Assembly (NCBI GenBank): GCA_032718475.1
Contig: JAUCBJ010007399.1
Coordinates: forward strand, 44,603 to 108,602
From: Nemertoderma westbladi
Lineage: Eukaryota > Xenacoelomorpha > Nemertodermatida > Nemertodermatidae
DNA length: 64,000 nt
Reading direction: 5' to 3'
Position numbers and translations under genes: made by a program. The notes under the pieces are model-generated. The model did no database searches. It was not told the origin of the DNA and saw only the letters and a program-made list of their open reading frames with translations. Position 1 is the stretch's first letter, and every line of letters starts with the position of its first letter. Shown piece by piece: positions 46,490 through 56,700 of the stretch.

Positions 46490-47406
46490 TATGGTATAAA
46501 TGAAAAAATATGAAAGAAAACAATAATCAAACTTAGGTTGCGTGCCATGACAATGTGACAGCATGTAATAAAAATGTAAATACTGAAATAGACCAAAATT
46601 ATGACCTGTGATAAAATAATGTACTAACACAAACATAAATATTATAATTTGTAATTTTTATGTGGAGCCTATCAAAATATCGTACAATATATGAAGTAGA
46701 GATAAGCTTGAAGCAATTCACTGCCTATCACTAACCCAGGCCTTTAGGTTACAATTCATAAGCAGTCCTAACTCCTTCAAGCCAATTCGCCTACCAGATT
46801 ACCACCGGTAAGAACTGTAAAAACAATACCGTACTACTCAAATACAGCCAGAATACTACTGTACTGAACTGACTGAGAGTAAAAGTAATATTTAAATTGT
46901 GAACTAACCCCTTTATTTTTTGGTTTAAAATAAATATACAAATATCGAAATCAAGGGAACAAAATGTAATGTACCTCAACGCTAGATTAGGTAGGCTAGC
47001 TCAGTAGGCCTTCCAACCGTGCAGCCCAACAGACTAGAGCAAAAGGCATTCAAAAGTCACTCCTAGTACACGCACTGGCCATGAACGTACACTAGCAATT
47101 TAGAAATTGAAACTAGAAGCAATAGCCTGGGGTGATATGTAAACCTTAAACTAACCACCGTCCGCAAGTTGCAGAAATACCAAATGCGCAAATACACGCG
47201 GCGCAGCACACACAGGTCAAAATTTACGGTACCACTAATCCATACTACACACCGTCACACGTCCAGCACTCAACCCAATAGATTTAAGCAAACATCATGT
47301 GTTGTAGCATTAGTAACATAGTAAAATTCAATGTAAATTATCGTAGGCCTAATATGTAAACACTGAAACAGTCAGATTTGTATTTAAATCATAAAACTTT
47401 TGTAAA
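46490..47406. other. 5' leader of BEL element
   Basis: Non-coding sequence between the 5' LTR and the gag ATG. The bases just inside the LTR do not begin with the usual TGG of a tRNA primer site, so the primer is unknown. Confidence 0.6.
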
Positions 47407-48151
47407 TGTAACAGCGTGGGTTAACTGATACAGAGAACGTAGTACTAGAGCTCCCATTTTACTCTAAACAGGCAAGAAATCTAATTGACTGATTCAGTAT
47501 TGAAAACTTTAATCCCAGGGACCGCTGTTATTTGGGTGTGGGTACATTTTGTGCTAATCAACTTGACTGAAAACAATACTCGAACATAGGAATAATAGGG
47601 TAAAAATTGTATATATTGACTGATTGAAACAAGTAATGAAATGCACAAAACACAAAACATACAAAAGTTTTAGATCAAACCTGTAGGTAATTTGTTAATA
47701 ACGTGTAGGTAACTTAAATAAAGTACATAAACTACCGGTAGCTGTAACCCGACACCGCCTGAGACTAAGATAACGGCAAGCAAAGGAACAACCAGTTCAT
47801 CGGCAGGTTGTAGGTTATCAATATTTAAATACCGGATCGACGGCCATTACTGGACTATCAGCTAACAGACGAACGGCCCAATACGACTCATAATACTGCA
47901 ATAATGTGAGACTGAAATCTCAAATACTGAAATAGTTAAAATGCTGAACTAAGTTAAGTAGTACCAAATACAGAAAATAGTGACTGATAATACTCATATC
48001 AGACTGTCAGACATCCCGGACTGCCCAATACTGGTCTTGGTACCGGTACTGCTTCTAAACCCCAGGTAGATCATGGCACCTACTAAATATCAACCAAAAT
48101 AATGGTACGTATCTATTAAACAAAAAACGTTTCGGCCTTTGTGCCGTAACA
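47407..48151 (-). repeat. BEL/Pao 5' LTR
   Basis: 745 bp with the same ends as the 3' LTR. Near-identity (three substitutions) implies recent insertion. The CCTAG target duplication follows at 48152-48156. Confidence 0.95.
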
Positions 48152-48156
48152 CCTAG

Positions 48157-48740
48157 AGCCAGGATAGATTCTTGTCTCTCTGTTAGGATATGGTCACTTA
48201 AATTGATGTACTTAAATTTATGCTTTATTTATGCTTAATTTATTTAAGTTTGTTTATGGGAAGTTGGATAGGTTGTAATTTCTCAGTATAACCGGGTTCT
48301 ATGTTGCTGATAGACGTCCTGCGTTGTTGTCGTTCAACGTTATCCAGTTGAATTTGCAGTGTGCGTTCTGTTAGAGTCACAGACAGGCGATGTCTGTGTT
48401 GGCGTATGTTTCTCAGAAGTTTAAAAAGAGTTCCCTTAAATTGTAACAGGTCTGGGTTGTCGGTCACATGGAAGGTATTTGTAGTGAGTGACTTAGCCTC
48501 CTGTTTTAGAGAATAAAGTTTCTCATAAAGGCTGTTAATGTCTTTTGTAAAATCTTATTACTAAGGTTCAGTCCTATAACAGGGTACCGGTTCTGGATTT
48601 GGAGACTTAATGTTTTTAATGTATCTGGGACAAATTGCTTTAGTTTTACATTGTTTCAGGAAAAATATTTGGTGTGGGATCTTGCTAATGTGATCGTGGA
48701 TCCTGCACAGTTTAGCCATACCGATAATTGTTTTGGTACT
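48157..48740 (-). mobile_element. Penelope-like element, 5' part
   Basis: Minus-strand frames carry KIPHQIFFLKQCKTKAICPRY (near 48640-48700), a PLE-like N-terminal motif, and a charged helical frame at 48240-48467 with a stop at its end. Removing the BEL element and one CCTAG joins this segment to 37173, restoring an ILALGKDFHP-type stretch typical of PLE proteins. A stop pair lies near 48555. Confidence 0.7.
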
Positions 48741-48819
48741 TAATATTTATATATGGAACCGCTGGCATGTGCCTACTGATTTATCTCTAATTTATCGTGA
48801 TTTAAAACTCATCCTTCCT

Positions 48820-49293
48820 TACTACCCTCAACCCATCACATCAGTGTCAACTGTACAGGGTCTACGGCTCTCCCACAGGTTCATGAAACGCTGCTCCGCG
48901 AATTCGCTGACATCTTCGACGACAATGACAAACTGCTTGGCGCAATGGCTGGCGAACTGATGCGTGTCGAGTCGAAGGAGGGTGCAACCCTGTTCCATGC
49001 CAACGGCGCATGTCCAATCCCCTTCACTTTGCTGGACGAGGTGCGAGCACAACTCAGCATGATGGAACAGTGCGAGGTAATCGAGCAGGTCACCCAACCA
49101 ACGGACTGGGCCCACCCCATCACTGTCGCGTGCAAACCTAATGGGAAACTCCGGGTTTTCGTCGAACTCCACCACCTGAATGACCTGGTAAAGCAGCCGA
49201 TTACCCCACCCCGAGCCCGCGCAGGTGGCCGTTACCAGGGTCTCTACTACCACGCAGGTCATCTCGGTTTTTGATGCGGCCTCCGGGTATTGG
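48820..49293 (+). pseudogene. Ty3/gypsy-like RT N-terminal fragment
   Basis: Plus strand: FADIFDDNDKLLGAMAGEL, then MEQCEVIEQVTQPTDWAHPI and CKPNGKLRVFVELHHLND, the start of a gypsy RT. After a frame change near 49225 it reads VISVFDAASGYW, motif A, and is cut off at 49293 by the 3' tail of an RTE LINE. Confidence 0.85.
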
Positions 49294-49885
49294 TTACTAC
49301 TAGGATCGGCATGCTGCATTGCGGCAGCATTTTCAAGAATGCTGTGCTGGCCTGTTGACAAAATCGGGCGCTACTGTACACCTCCCTATCACCCATGACA
49401 TTTGCTATATCATTCGCATTTTAAAGGCCAGTGTCCTTTAATTAGGATTCTTGTGTTCTTAGCATTCTTGTGAATGTGCCATCCTGAGATTTCGTGTCCT
49501 CAGCAGTTAGAGCCCAGCATGGACTCCCATAGAGGCGTACTGGAACTATTGCTGCTCTAAATAATCAGACCTTATGTGACTTCCAAATCCTGGAAAGCCC
49601 ATTGCCCCATGTCTTTCCCTTACGTATTCGAAGGTCCTGACTTCCGGATCCATGATCCAAGGTAACAGAAGTCGTCCACATGATCAAGCATACCATCCTT
49701 TGAGCATATGCTCATCCGGTCAGAGACTTGCTGAGGACTTTCAAAGTTAACTCTCAAAATTGTGGTCTTTTTGGATTTAATAAAAAGACCAACACTAGAA
49801 GCAGCCTGATCTAATGAGCTGAGGAGCCGTTGGGCTCCCTCTAGTGATTCTGAGAGTACTCCTAAGTGATCAGCAAAGTATAGAT
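49294..49885 (-). mobile_element. RTE LINE copy 4, 5'-truncated
   Basis: Minus-strand 3' portion of the RTE family, with tail CCTAGTAGTAA at the left and loss of homology near 49885. A deletion near 49450 and others disrupt the frame. It sits inside the gypsy RT fragment. Confidence 0.88.
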
Positions 49886-50269
49886 TGACATATTTCAAAA
49901 TTTGGCACTGGTACCAAAATTTGGCACCCACCGAAAAAAACAAGTTTGCAATTTCTAAATTAATTTATATGAATTCCATCTAATTGCAAACACCAAAAAA
50001 CCGATGTAAATCAAAAATAGGGATGTTTCAAATCATATTTCACGAAAAGTAATATTAAAAAAACTTCTCAAAAAAAAGTCTCAAAAGTAGGGTTAAAAAA
50101 TGGTGCTACAACTCGAAAACTTCATTAGGAAGACAATATGCCAAACATTCAAAATTTGTTGATTTCTGGTCTGTCGGACAGTTGGTTTCACTATGCCTGT
50201 GCCAAAACATTCAAAATTCCATGATTTATAGACTATGAGATAGATTTCCATATGCGCCTGTGGTAAAAG
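49886..50269. other. No gene recognised
   Basis: AT-rich, with A-runs; nothing recognisable between the LINE fragment and the satellite array. Confidence 0.5.
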
Positions 50270-50995
50270 CTAGCCTTTCTAACCAAGACAATAAACGGTC
50301 ACTTTACCAAATCGGGGAAAGGAGCCGGTTACAGAGGCGGGATTTTCCAACCAAAACAATAAACAATTACTTTACCAAATGAAGGAAAGGAGCAGGTTAC
50401 ATAGATGGTCTTTTCTAACCAAAACAATAAACGATAACATTACCAATTGATAGAAAGGAGCAGGTTACAGAGGCGGGATTTCCTATCCAAAACAATAAAC
50501 GATCTCTTAACTAATTGAGGGAAAGGAGCAGGTTACAGAGGCGGGATTTTCTAACCAAAACAATAAACGATCATTTAACTAATTGAGGGAAAGGAGCAGG
50601 TTACAGAGGCGGGATTTTCTAACCAAAACAATAAACTATCACTTAACTAATTGAGGGAAAGGAGTAGGTTACAGAGGCGGGATTTTCCAACCAAAACAAT
50701 AAACAGTCACTTTACTAAATGAAGGAAAGGAGCAGGTTACAGAGGCGGACCTTTCTAACCAAAACAATAAACGGTCACTTTACCAAATCAGGGAAAGGAG
50801 CAGGTTACAGAGACGGGATTTTCTAACCAAAACAATAAACCATCATTTAACTAATTGAGGGAAAGGAGCGCGTTACTGAGGCGGGATTTTCTAACCAAAA
50901 CAATAAACAGTCACTTTACTAAATGAAGGAAAGGAGCAGGTTACAGAGGCGGTCTTTTCTAACCAAAACAATAAACTATGTCATGAACATTTGAG
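50270..50995. repeat. 68-bp tandem satellite, ~10.6 units
   Basis: AACCAAAACAATAAAC recurs every 68 bp (50291, 50359, 50427, 50495, 50563, 50631, 50699 and on), each unit also holding GGAAAGGAGCAGGTTACAG and a GGCGGGATTTTCT-like block. Variants alternate ACTTTACCAAAT and ACTTAACTAATT. Confidence 0.95.
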
Positions 50996-51465
50996 GGAAT
51001 GGGACAGATTAAAGAGACAGCATCATTGATTTACATTTCAAATTACATAAATTCAATTAAATTACATTTCAAATAAAGAGGCCGGTAGGCCTACCATTAC
51101 CGCATTTAAATGGTAGGCTACACAGTTGGCCTACAGCAGTACCGGTACCGGTACCGGTACTAAAGTACCTAAAATACCTGCTTTATACCTACATCTGTAT
51201 ATACAATACAGCAATACTGCAAAATAGTGCTCTATACACTAATACCGGTACTGATAGCCTGAGAGAACAGCAGTAGAGAAACCGGTAGCATGGAACCTAA
51301 CGGTAAATTTCTGCAGGATATAAAAAGTAAAAAAAAGGACATCATGAGTGATTTAAACGGACAATAAAAATTATTGCGTTAAATTTAAGGCAATTAAAGG
51401 AATCAATCAACCAAAAACAGATGTCCGGTATAAATTATCTTACATTCCGTGAATACTATTAGACT
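50996..51465. other. No gene; ACCGGT run
   Basis: Contains about four adjacent ACCGGT units at about 51139-51162. No coding frame of note. Confidence 0.6.
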
Positions 51466-51847
51466 ACAGTACTACTGCTATAATCGGCCTGCTGCATTGA
51501 ATCAGCACATTGAGATTCTATGCCAGCTTAACAAAAATATTTTGTCACCAACATGCAATTCACAATTGGGAAGTCCAATGCAGGGTTCGTGCATTGAGAA
51601 TGTAATGCCGGCTTATCGACAATATTGCGCCGCCATAACTCCCTATCATCCATTACATTTGCTAGATCATCCGCATCTTCAAGGCCAGTGTATTTAAGGA
51701 GGTCATGAAAGTCACGGGCTGTCCACTATGACAATTTTGTCCATGGGGCTACCAAAGCACAATATTGTACACAGGCTGGTCCTCACGGCGAAAACAATGT
51801 CCTGCAAAGCGGAGGCGGCTTTGTTCTACAGTAGTGTCAAGCTTGGG
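51466..51847 (-). mobile_element. RTE LINE copy 5, short 3' fragment
   Basis: Minus-strand 3' end of the RTE family, with an AGCAGTAGTACTGTAG tail remnant at the left and homology ending at AGCTTGGG near 51847. More diverged than copies 1 and 3. Confidence 0.8.
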
Positions 51848-52506
51848 AATAAAATAGTTATCATAGTTCACAACTGTCAGATTTATAGAAGTAAAATAAA
51901 ATAACAACGAAACACAGTATGATAACTTTAATTTGAAACATTAATTAGTTAGAATCTAAATGCCTGGAAAATTCCCTTGACATGTTCTATGTCTGCAATT
52001 TACTTCCTTTAGCCTTTCAAGATGGAAGGATGGTCAAGAAATATTTTCTTTCAAAGTCCCTTTGGTGAAATACTATACCCGGGAGCCGTTGAAAAACTCA
52101 GTTAATTAGCATTGTCGCAACCTTGATCTACTACTTACTTACTATAAGCCACTTTTATAGGTACAAAGATAGGAAACAAAAAGCCTGATGATTTTAATTA
52201 TGTACTGTGATTCCAGGGTTGTTCTCAATGATCGTTAATTGGTACCTCTTTTTAATTGCTGATTAATATTAATGAATCATTACTTTAGTAAACCCTAACT
52301 TATCTCTTATACCGAATGTGATTGTGCATACTGATTTGCTGCCAATTAAAGTAAACAAATAAAACATGTGCTCCACTGATAATAATATATTTGAAATGTG
52401 TTTGAAATGAATTGTATTTGAAATCTTCAACTCATCAATTCTTGTTTAAAAATTATGTATGTGTATAATACGGACGTTTCGATATAATATTTTACATCAT
52501 CAGCGT
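51848..52506. other. No gene recognised
   Basis: AT-rich sequence without recognisable features. Confidence 0.5.
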
Positions 52507-52805
52507 AGTTAGTTAGTTAGTTAGTTTATTGTCGTATCCGGGATGAAAACTCAAACAAACAATATAAACAACAAGCACCATAAAGCAAAGGATAGACCAA
52601 TTATAAAATGTATACTATATATAAACTACTTACGATATACTGTACTACCGAAGTATATTTCCGATTTCTATTGGATACGATATAATTGTATTCCTGATTT
52701 ATTCTACTTAATTAATTATACTAAATGTACTACAAATTTCTGATAATGACAGAAAGAAATTTAAATTGAAATTTGAAATTAAGCCGATCGTAATTCGTTA
52801 CATTA

Positions 52806-55800
52806 TTACTTTTTGTGTACCTCGATAATTTCATGACACAAACTAGTTAGTTCTGAATTGCTCAAACTCCCTAGGGCCGTTGGTAGATCTCTGTCACTAC
52901 TCTCAAGGTATTTGGCTCTTTGCAATGACGATAAAGAGCATTCTAGAAATATATGTGTGTCCGTTTGAATGTCACCGCACGCGCATAGTCGTTCGTCTCT
53001 TGGGATACGCGACCATCTTCCCATTTCCATTGGTAGCGACGTCGAACTCATCCGTATTCTAGTAAAGTCAATTCTTTTAAATTCTGGAATAGAGGAGTCA
53101 CTATAAACTGAATGGCAGACTAAATTCGGGTTGAACTGGAGGTAATTTGATATCCTCGTGGAATTTCTAACATTTGCTGTGGTACGCTCTTTAATCACAT
53201 TTAATGAGGATTGAGGGTTATTAGTATTACCATTCATCATGTTGTCAATATATTTACCACATGGGCTTTTTAGACTCGATGCTAATTTTATTGCGAACTC
53301 GTGGTAACTTCCGACGAAATTAGATCTCCTTGTTAACCCTTGAAGAAAGTTCTTTTGTCGTATTTTTATTGTTGTCTCTATATGTTCCACTCCTGTTTCT
53401 ATCCATGTTAAATCATTTGGTGTCGTGCATCTCACGTTTAGTAAATGTTTAAGAGACTTTATGGTCATTGATACGATCGGTTTAATATTGTTACACAGCC
53501 ATGTCTCGCTTCCGTATAACAATTTTGATTGTAAGGCAGCGTTCCATACCAATTTTTTTACAGTAAATGGGGCATCAGCGTTTTTTGCTAGGAATGATGA
53601 AAACTTGTTGTAGTTGGACATGCGGGAATTCATATCGTCGGTGGCCTGCACAGATATCGGGTTGATGGAAATGGTTGCTCCAAGATATACATATGAATCA
53701 ACACATAGTAAGATGATGTCATCAACTTTAATGGGGTCTTGATCTTGGGTTGATTCGGCCGAGGATAAAAATTTTGATTTTGTTGGGTGGATTATCATAC
53801 CCAGCTCATCACTTTTCTTCTTTATTCGCCGTACTTTTTCGATTAGAATACTGCGTGAAGTGGCACAAACACAGGTATCATCCATTAATAATAATAAGTG
53901 AAAACTGCGCAACCAATCATCTTCTCCCATGTCGTCAACCACATCCACTATAGGGTCTATATGGGCGCAGAATAATGGGCAACTCGATGGTTTTCCCTGA
54001 CCCACCCCTGCAGTACTCTCGAATACGCAGGAACCGAATTTGTTTGTAGTGTTTTGCATAGATCTAGCGAGGGCCATAAGAAACTTCGCGCCGCATCCTT
54101 TATCTATTAATCGTTGAAGAAGCTTTGTGCGGTCGACTTTATCGTAGGCTTTTTCATAGTCGATAAATGCGATGAATAGTTGTTTTTTCATACGTATGGA
54201 TATATCTATAATTAGCCTGATACATAAAATTTGTTCCATGCAACCGCGACCTGGCTGCCCACCAGCCTGTTTCAGGTGCGGTTTGTACCATAAGTTGAAG
54301 CGTTTTGTTAAAACCGAATCATATAGTTTTGCTAGTGCTGGTGCTATCGAAATTCCCCGGTAATTTTTCGGTAAAAACCGTCGGCCCTTTTTAAAAATTG
54401 CGAAAAAATTTGACATAGACCACTCACTTGGATACTGGGTGTTGCCAGAAAATACACGGTTGAAAAATTGCGTGAGTGATATAAGCCAATCTTCATTCAG
54501 CAGCTTTAACAGGCCCGGGGGTAGTCCGTCTACACCGGCTGCCTTGTTTGGTTTTAAGGAGTTTATACATTCGGCAACCTCGTTCGGGTTTATATCATCG
54601 TCCAGGACAGGGATGTTCAGAGTTACCTTGGCGATTTTTTCATTTATAAAGTGCTCCAAATCATTGGTGAATTTTGGTGACAGCAGGTCTTTAAAATAAT
54701 TTGCGAATTCACTGTCGGTAGGCGTATACTTTATTTCATCATTTCTGATGTCATGGTTCACAGTTCCATTCCAATTTATTGCGTTCCACAATGTTTTCGG
54801 TTCATTGATAGCCACTAACCATTGCCATCGTGCTATTGAGTTTTTACTGCTCTTATCCCTTGACACAGGCATATGTTTGTTTCGCTTTATCGATGGGCAT
54901 TGTTTGGCTAGTTGAGTTAGTGAGGAAACTATGGTGGTATTAAATTGTGCTCCGGTTGATATTGGGTTATTGTTATTTCCTGGTGGGTTCATGTTATTTA
55001 TTTTTTCTTTAAACAGTTGTACATCGATACGACTGTACCGGTTACAGGGTTTACTTTGACTTTGTGTAATGTGTGTTTCGCCCAGTTGATTCGCTCGTGT
55101 TAGCAAACTGTCCAGGTCTGTATACTCAGCTGTAAAGTCAAAACTTAACGCAGCATGATCCGTATATTTCACTGATTGTATAACCGTCAAGAATCCAATA
55201 TATTGTAATATGGAGGGGCTGCACAGTACCCAGTCCACTTGGGAAACCCACTTGCTACCTTGTTTATAAGTCAGGTCGCCATGGTAACTATTTGTTGGAG
55301 TATTGAGATGATTAAGGGGAACTAGCGTACATGCTGAGCATAAGCGGCGAATTTCACGACCATTACTATTTAGGACTGTATCCGGGTTTGTCGAAAATGT
55401 CATGTTTGCTTTATTGTCTGTAAAATAATCTAAGTTGCTAAGTCTGGCGTTGATATCTCCGAACACTACAACTTTACTATATTTATGACACTGTTCATTT
55501 ATTATCGAAAATGCACTAAATTCATGATAAGGCGAATCGGTTGGGGAGATATACACAGCGCCAAAACGGAGGCTAGAATCAAAAATTAACGAGAACCAAA
55601 TTTGATCTTTATAAACATTTACATTGCATACGTTATTAATAATTGTAGAACGGATGAACAGACCTACACCACCTCGTAGTTCCTCACCTCGGATACATTG
55701 GCTTCGAATAAATGAAAAACCTGCCAAAGCAATTGGGTACTGAGTTTTGAGCTCTGAAATTGCGATTATGTCATACTGAGCTGCTAGTTTAGAGTAATAG

Positions 55801-55865
55801 TCACTTTCCAGTTTCCCGGTAACACCATTAATATTTATTGCTAAAAATTGTATAGAGTTTTTCAT
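52806..55865 (-). CDS. LINE ORF2: APE endonuclease, MDD-type RT, CCHC
   Basis: 1019 aa. Endonuclease: E38 in AISELK, GDINAR (136-141), D211 in QVDWVL, TDHAALSF (235-242). RT (about 430-730): NKAAGVDGLPPGLL, NYRGISIAP (501-509), FIDYEKAYDKV (D569 and D575), GVGQGKPSSCP, and LLLLMDDTCVCATSR with MDD at 661-663 instead of the usual ADD. The C-terminus has a CACGDIQTDTHIFLEC zinc cluster (CxC...H...C). It starts at ATG 55865, 8 bp after the ORF1 stop. It should nick target DNA and reverse-transcribe its own RNA. Exact clade not determined. Confidence 0.92.
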   Translation of the reverse strand: MKNSIQFLAININGVTGKLESDYYSKLAAQYDIIAISELKTQYPIALAGFSFIRSQCIRGEELRGGVGLFIRSTIINNVCNVNVYKDQIWFSLIFDSSLRFGAVYISPTDSPYHEFSAFSIINEQCHKYSKVVVFGDINARLSNLDYFTDNKANMTFSTNPDTVLNSNGREIRRLCSACTLVPLNHLNTPTNSYHGDLTYKQGSKWVSQVDWVLCSPSILQYIGFLTVIQSVKYTDHAALSFDFTAEYTDLDSLLTRANQLGETHITQSQSKPCNRYSRIDVQLFKEKINNMNPPGNNNNPISTGAQFNTTIVSSLTQLAKQCPSIKRNKHMPVSRDKSSKNSIARWQWLVAINEPKTLWNAINWNGTVNHDIRNDEIKYTPTDSEFANYFKDLLSPKFTNDLEHFINEKIAKVTLNIPVLDDDINPNEVAECINSLKPNKAAGVDGLPPGLLKLLNEDWLISLTQFFNRVFSGNTQYPSEWSMSNFFAIFKKGRRFLPKNYRGISIAPALAKLYDSVLTKRFNLWYKPHLKQAGGQPGRGCMEQILCIRLIIDISIRMKKQLFIAFIDYEKAYDKVDRTKLLQRLIDKGCGAKFLMALARSMQNTTNKFGSCVFESTAGVGQGKPSSCPLFCAHIDPIVDVVDDMGEDDWLRSFHLLLLMDDTCVCATSRSILIEKVRRIKKKSDELGMIIHPTKSKFLSSAESTQDQDPIKVDDIILLCVDSYVYLGATISINPISVQATDDMNSRMSNYNKFSSFLAKNADAPFTVKKLVWNAALQSKLLYGSETWLCNNIKPIVSMTIKSLKHLLNVRCTTPNDLTWIETGVEHIETTIKIRQKNFLQGLTRRSNFVGSYHEFAIKLASSLKSPCGKYIDNMMNGNTNNPQSSLNVIKERTTANVRNSTRISNYLQFNPNLVCHSVYSDSSIPEFKRIDFTRIRMSSTSLPMEMGRWSRIPRDERLCACGDIQTDTHIFLECSLSSLQRAKYLESSDRDLPTALGSLSNSELTSLCHEIIEVHKK

Positions 55866-55873
55866 CCCATGAC

Positions 55874-56641
55874 TTAAAAAATCGCCGGTCTGTAGTAATC
55901 TACCGTAACTCCGTCGACAGTAAGTACGCGGTTAGCCCAGTCTATGGTGACTTCCTTACCCTGGTTTTCAGGTTTATCGCTTTCTTCCTTCTTCCGGTGA
56001 CGCAACCTTCCCTGTTCCTTCCTAATCGCTGGGTGGGTGTCCCTGTTTATATATACTTTATCTAATCCCAAGACTGACTTTAGGTTCTTTGCGCTCAAAA
56101 TTATCTTTCTTGCAGCATTTCGGGATTTAAATGATAACTTTATTGGGCGATTTCTGACGGAACCGTTTTCTCCGGGGCTGCTGGATTTTCCCAGCCGTTG
56201 TATCTCATCAATAGCGAATATTTCTTCTCCCATCCCGATTGATTCCAAAATCACGGACACCTTGTCTTTATCCGTGGCCGCTGTTACACTATTTACGGTT
56301 ATACTCGACGTTTCCGATAGGCCAGTTATAACAAGATTACAGCTACGCTTATCTGCATCAGACCATTCCAAGTACTTCTGTTGGCTCGCGACTGTATCCT
56401 TCAGTTGTTTATTGTCATCTTCGAGGAGTGTTAATCTTTCCTTGTACACTTTATTTTCGTTTCGCATAGCGATCACCTCATCCAGTATCTGTTGGATTTT
56501 ATCGTCCCACCCAGTACTCGGCTGGGGCGACGTTCCGGCTGCAATGTTATCGTTCTCTTTGAGTAAATTCGTTAATGCTTCTTTTAAGGCATCTTTATTC
56601 ATCTTTCCGACTTCTGTCATCGACGGACGGCGCGTCGCCAT
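55874..56641 (-). CDS. LINE ORF1 RNA-binding protein
   Basis: 255 aa. Residues about 60-100 form a likely coiled coil, followed by CNLVITGLSE (about 110-119) and an RRM-like region with RLGK and RPIKLSFKSRNAARKII, then a basic KKEESDKPENQGK tail. This is the usual layout of LINE ORF1 proteins, which coat the RNA as a nucleoprotein. ATG at 56641. The TAA stop is 8 bp before the ORF2 start, which suggests reinitiation. Confidence 0.85.
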   Translation of the reverse strand: MATRRPSMTEVGKMNKDALKEALTNLLKENDNIAAGTSPQPSTGWDDKIQQILDEVIAMRNENKVYKERLTLLEDDNKQLKDTVASQQKYLEWSDADKRSCNLVITGLSETSSITVNSVTAATDKDKVSVILESIGMGEEIFAIDEIQRLGKSSSPGENGSVRNRPIKLSFKSRNAARKIILSAKNLKSVLGLDKVYINRDTHPAIRKEQGRLRHRKKEESDKPENQGKEVTIDWANRVLTVDGVTVDYYRPAIF

Positions 56642-56700
56642 TGTTTTTCTTCCCTAATCTGCTAATCGGAATCACCGTATCACCAATGTTATTCAGGTAT

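Larger units (their letters stand above)
37179..48151 (-). mobile_element. BEL/Pao LTR retrotransposon, complete ends
   Basis: A 10,973-bp element, transcribed on the minus strand. LTRs at 37179-37923 and 47407-48151 are both 745 bp and differ at three positions. In element orientation the LTR reads TGTTAC...GTTACA. CCTAG lies immediately outside both ends (37174-37178 and 48152-48156), the 5-bp target duplication expected for BEL/Pao. Order in element orientation: LTR, 0.9-kb leader, gag-protease, RT-RNase H-integrase, 1.6-kb non-coding tail, LTR. No env-like ORF was seen. It is inserted into a Penelope-like element. Confidence 0.95.
52507..56700 (-). mobile_element. Two-ORF LINE, both frames open
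   Basis: Minus strand: ORF1 (55874-56641), ORF2 (52806-55865), a short 3' UTR and an (AACT)n tail at about 52507-52532. The 5' end is set only approximately, upstream of the ORF1 ATG. No target duplication was identified. Both ORFs lack internal stops, so this is the best candidate for a recently active LINE here. Confidence 0.85.

Noticed and set aside
50270-50995. CRISPR-like array
   Set aside because: The whole 68-bp unit repeats, with no unique spacers, in eukaryotic DNA.
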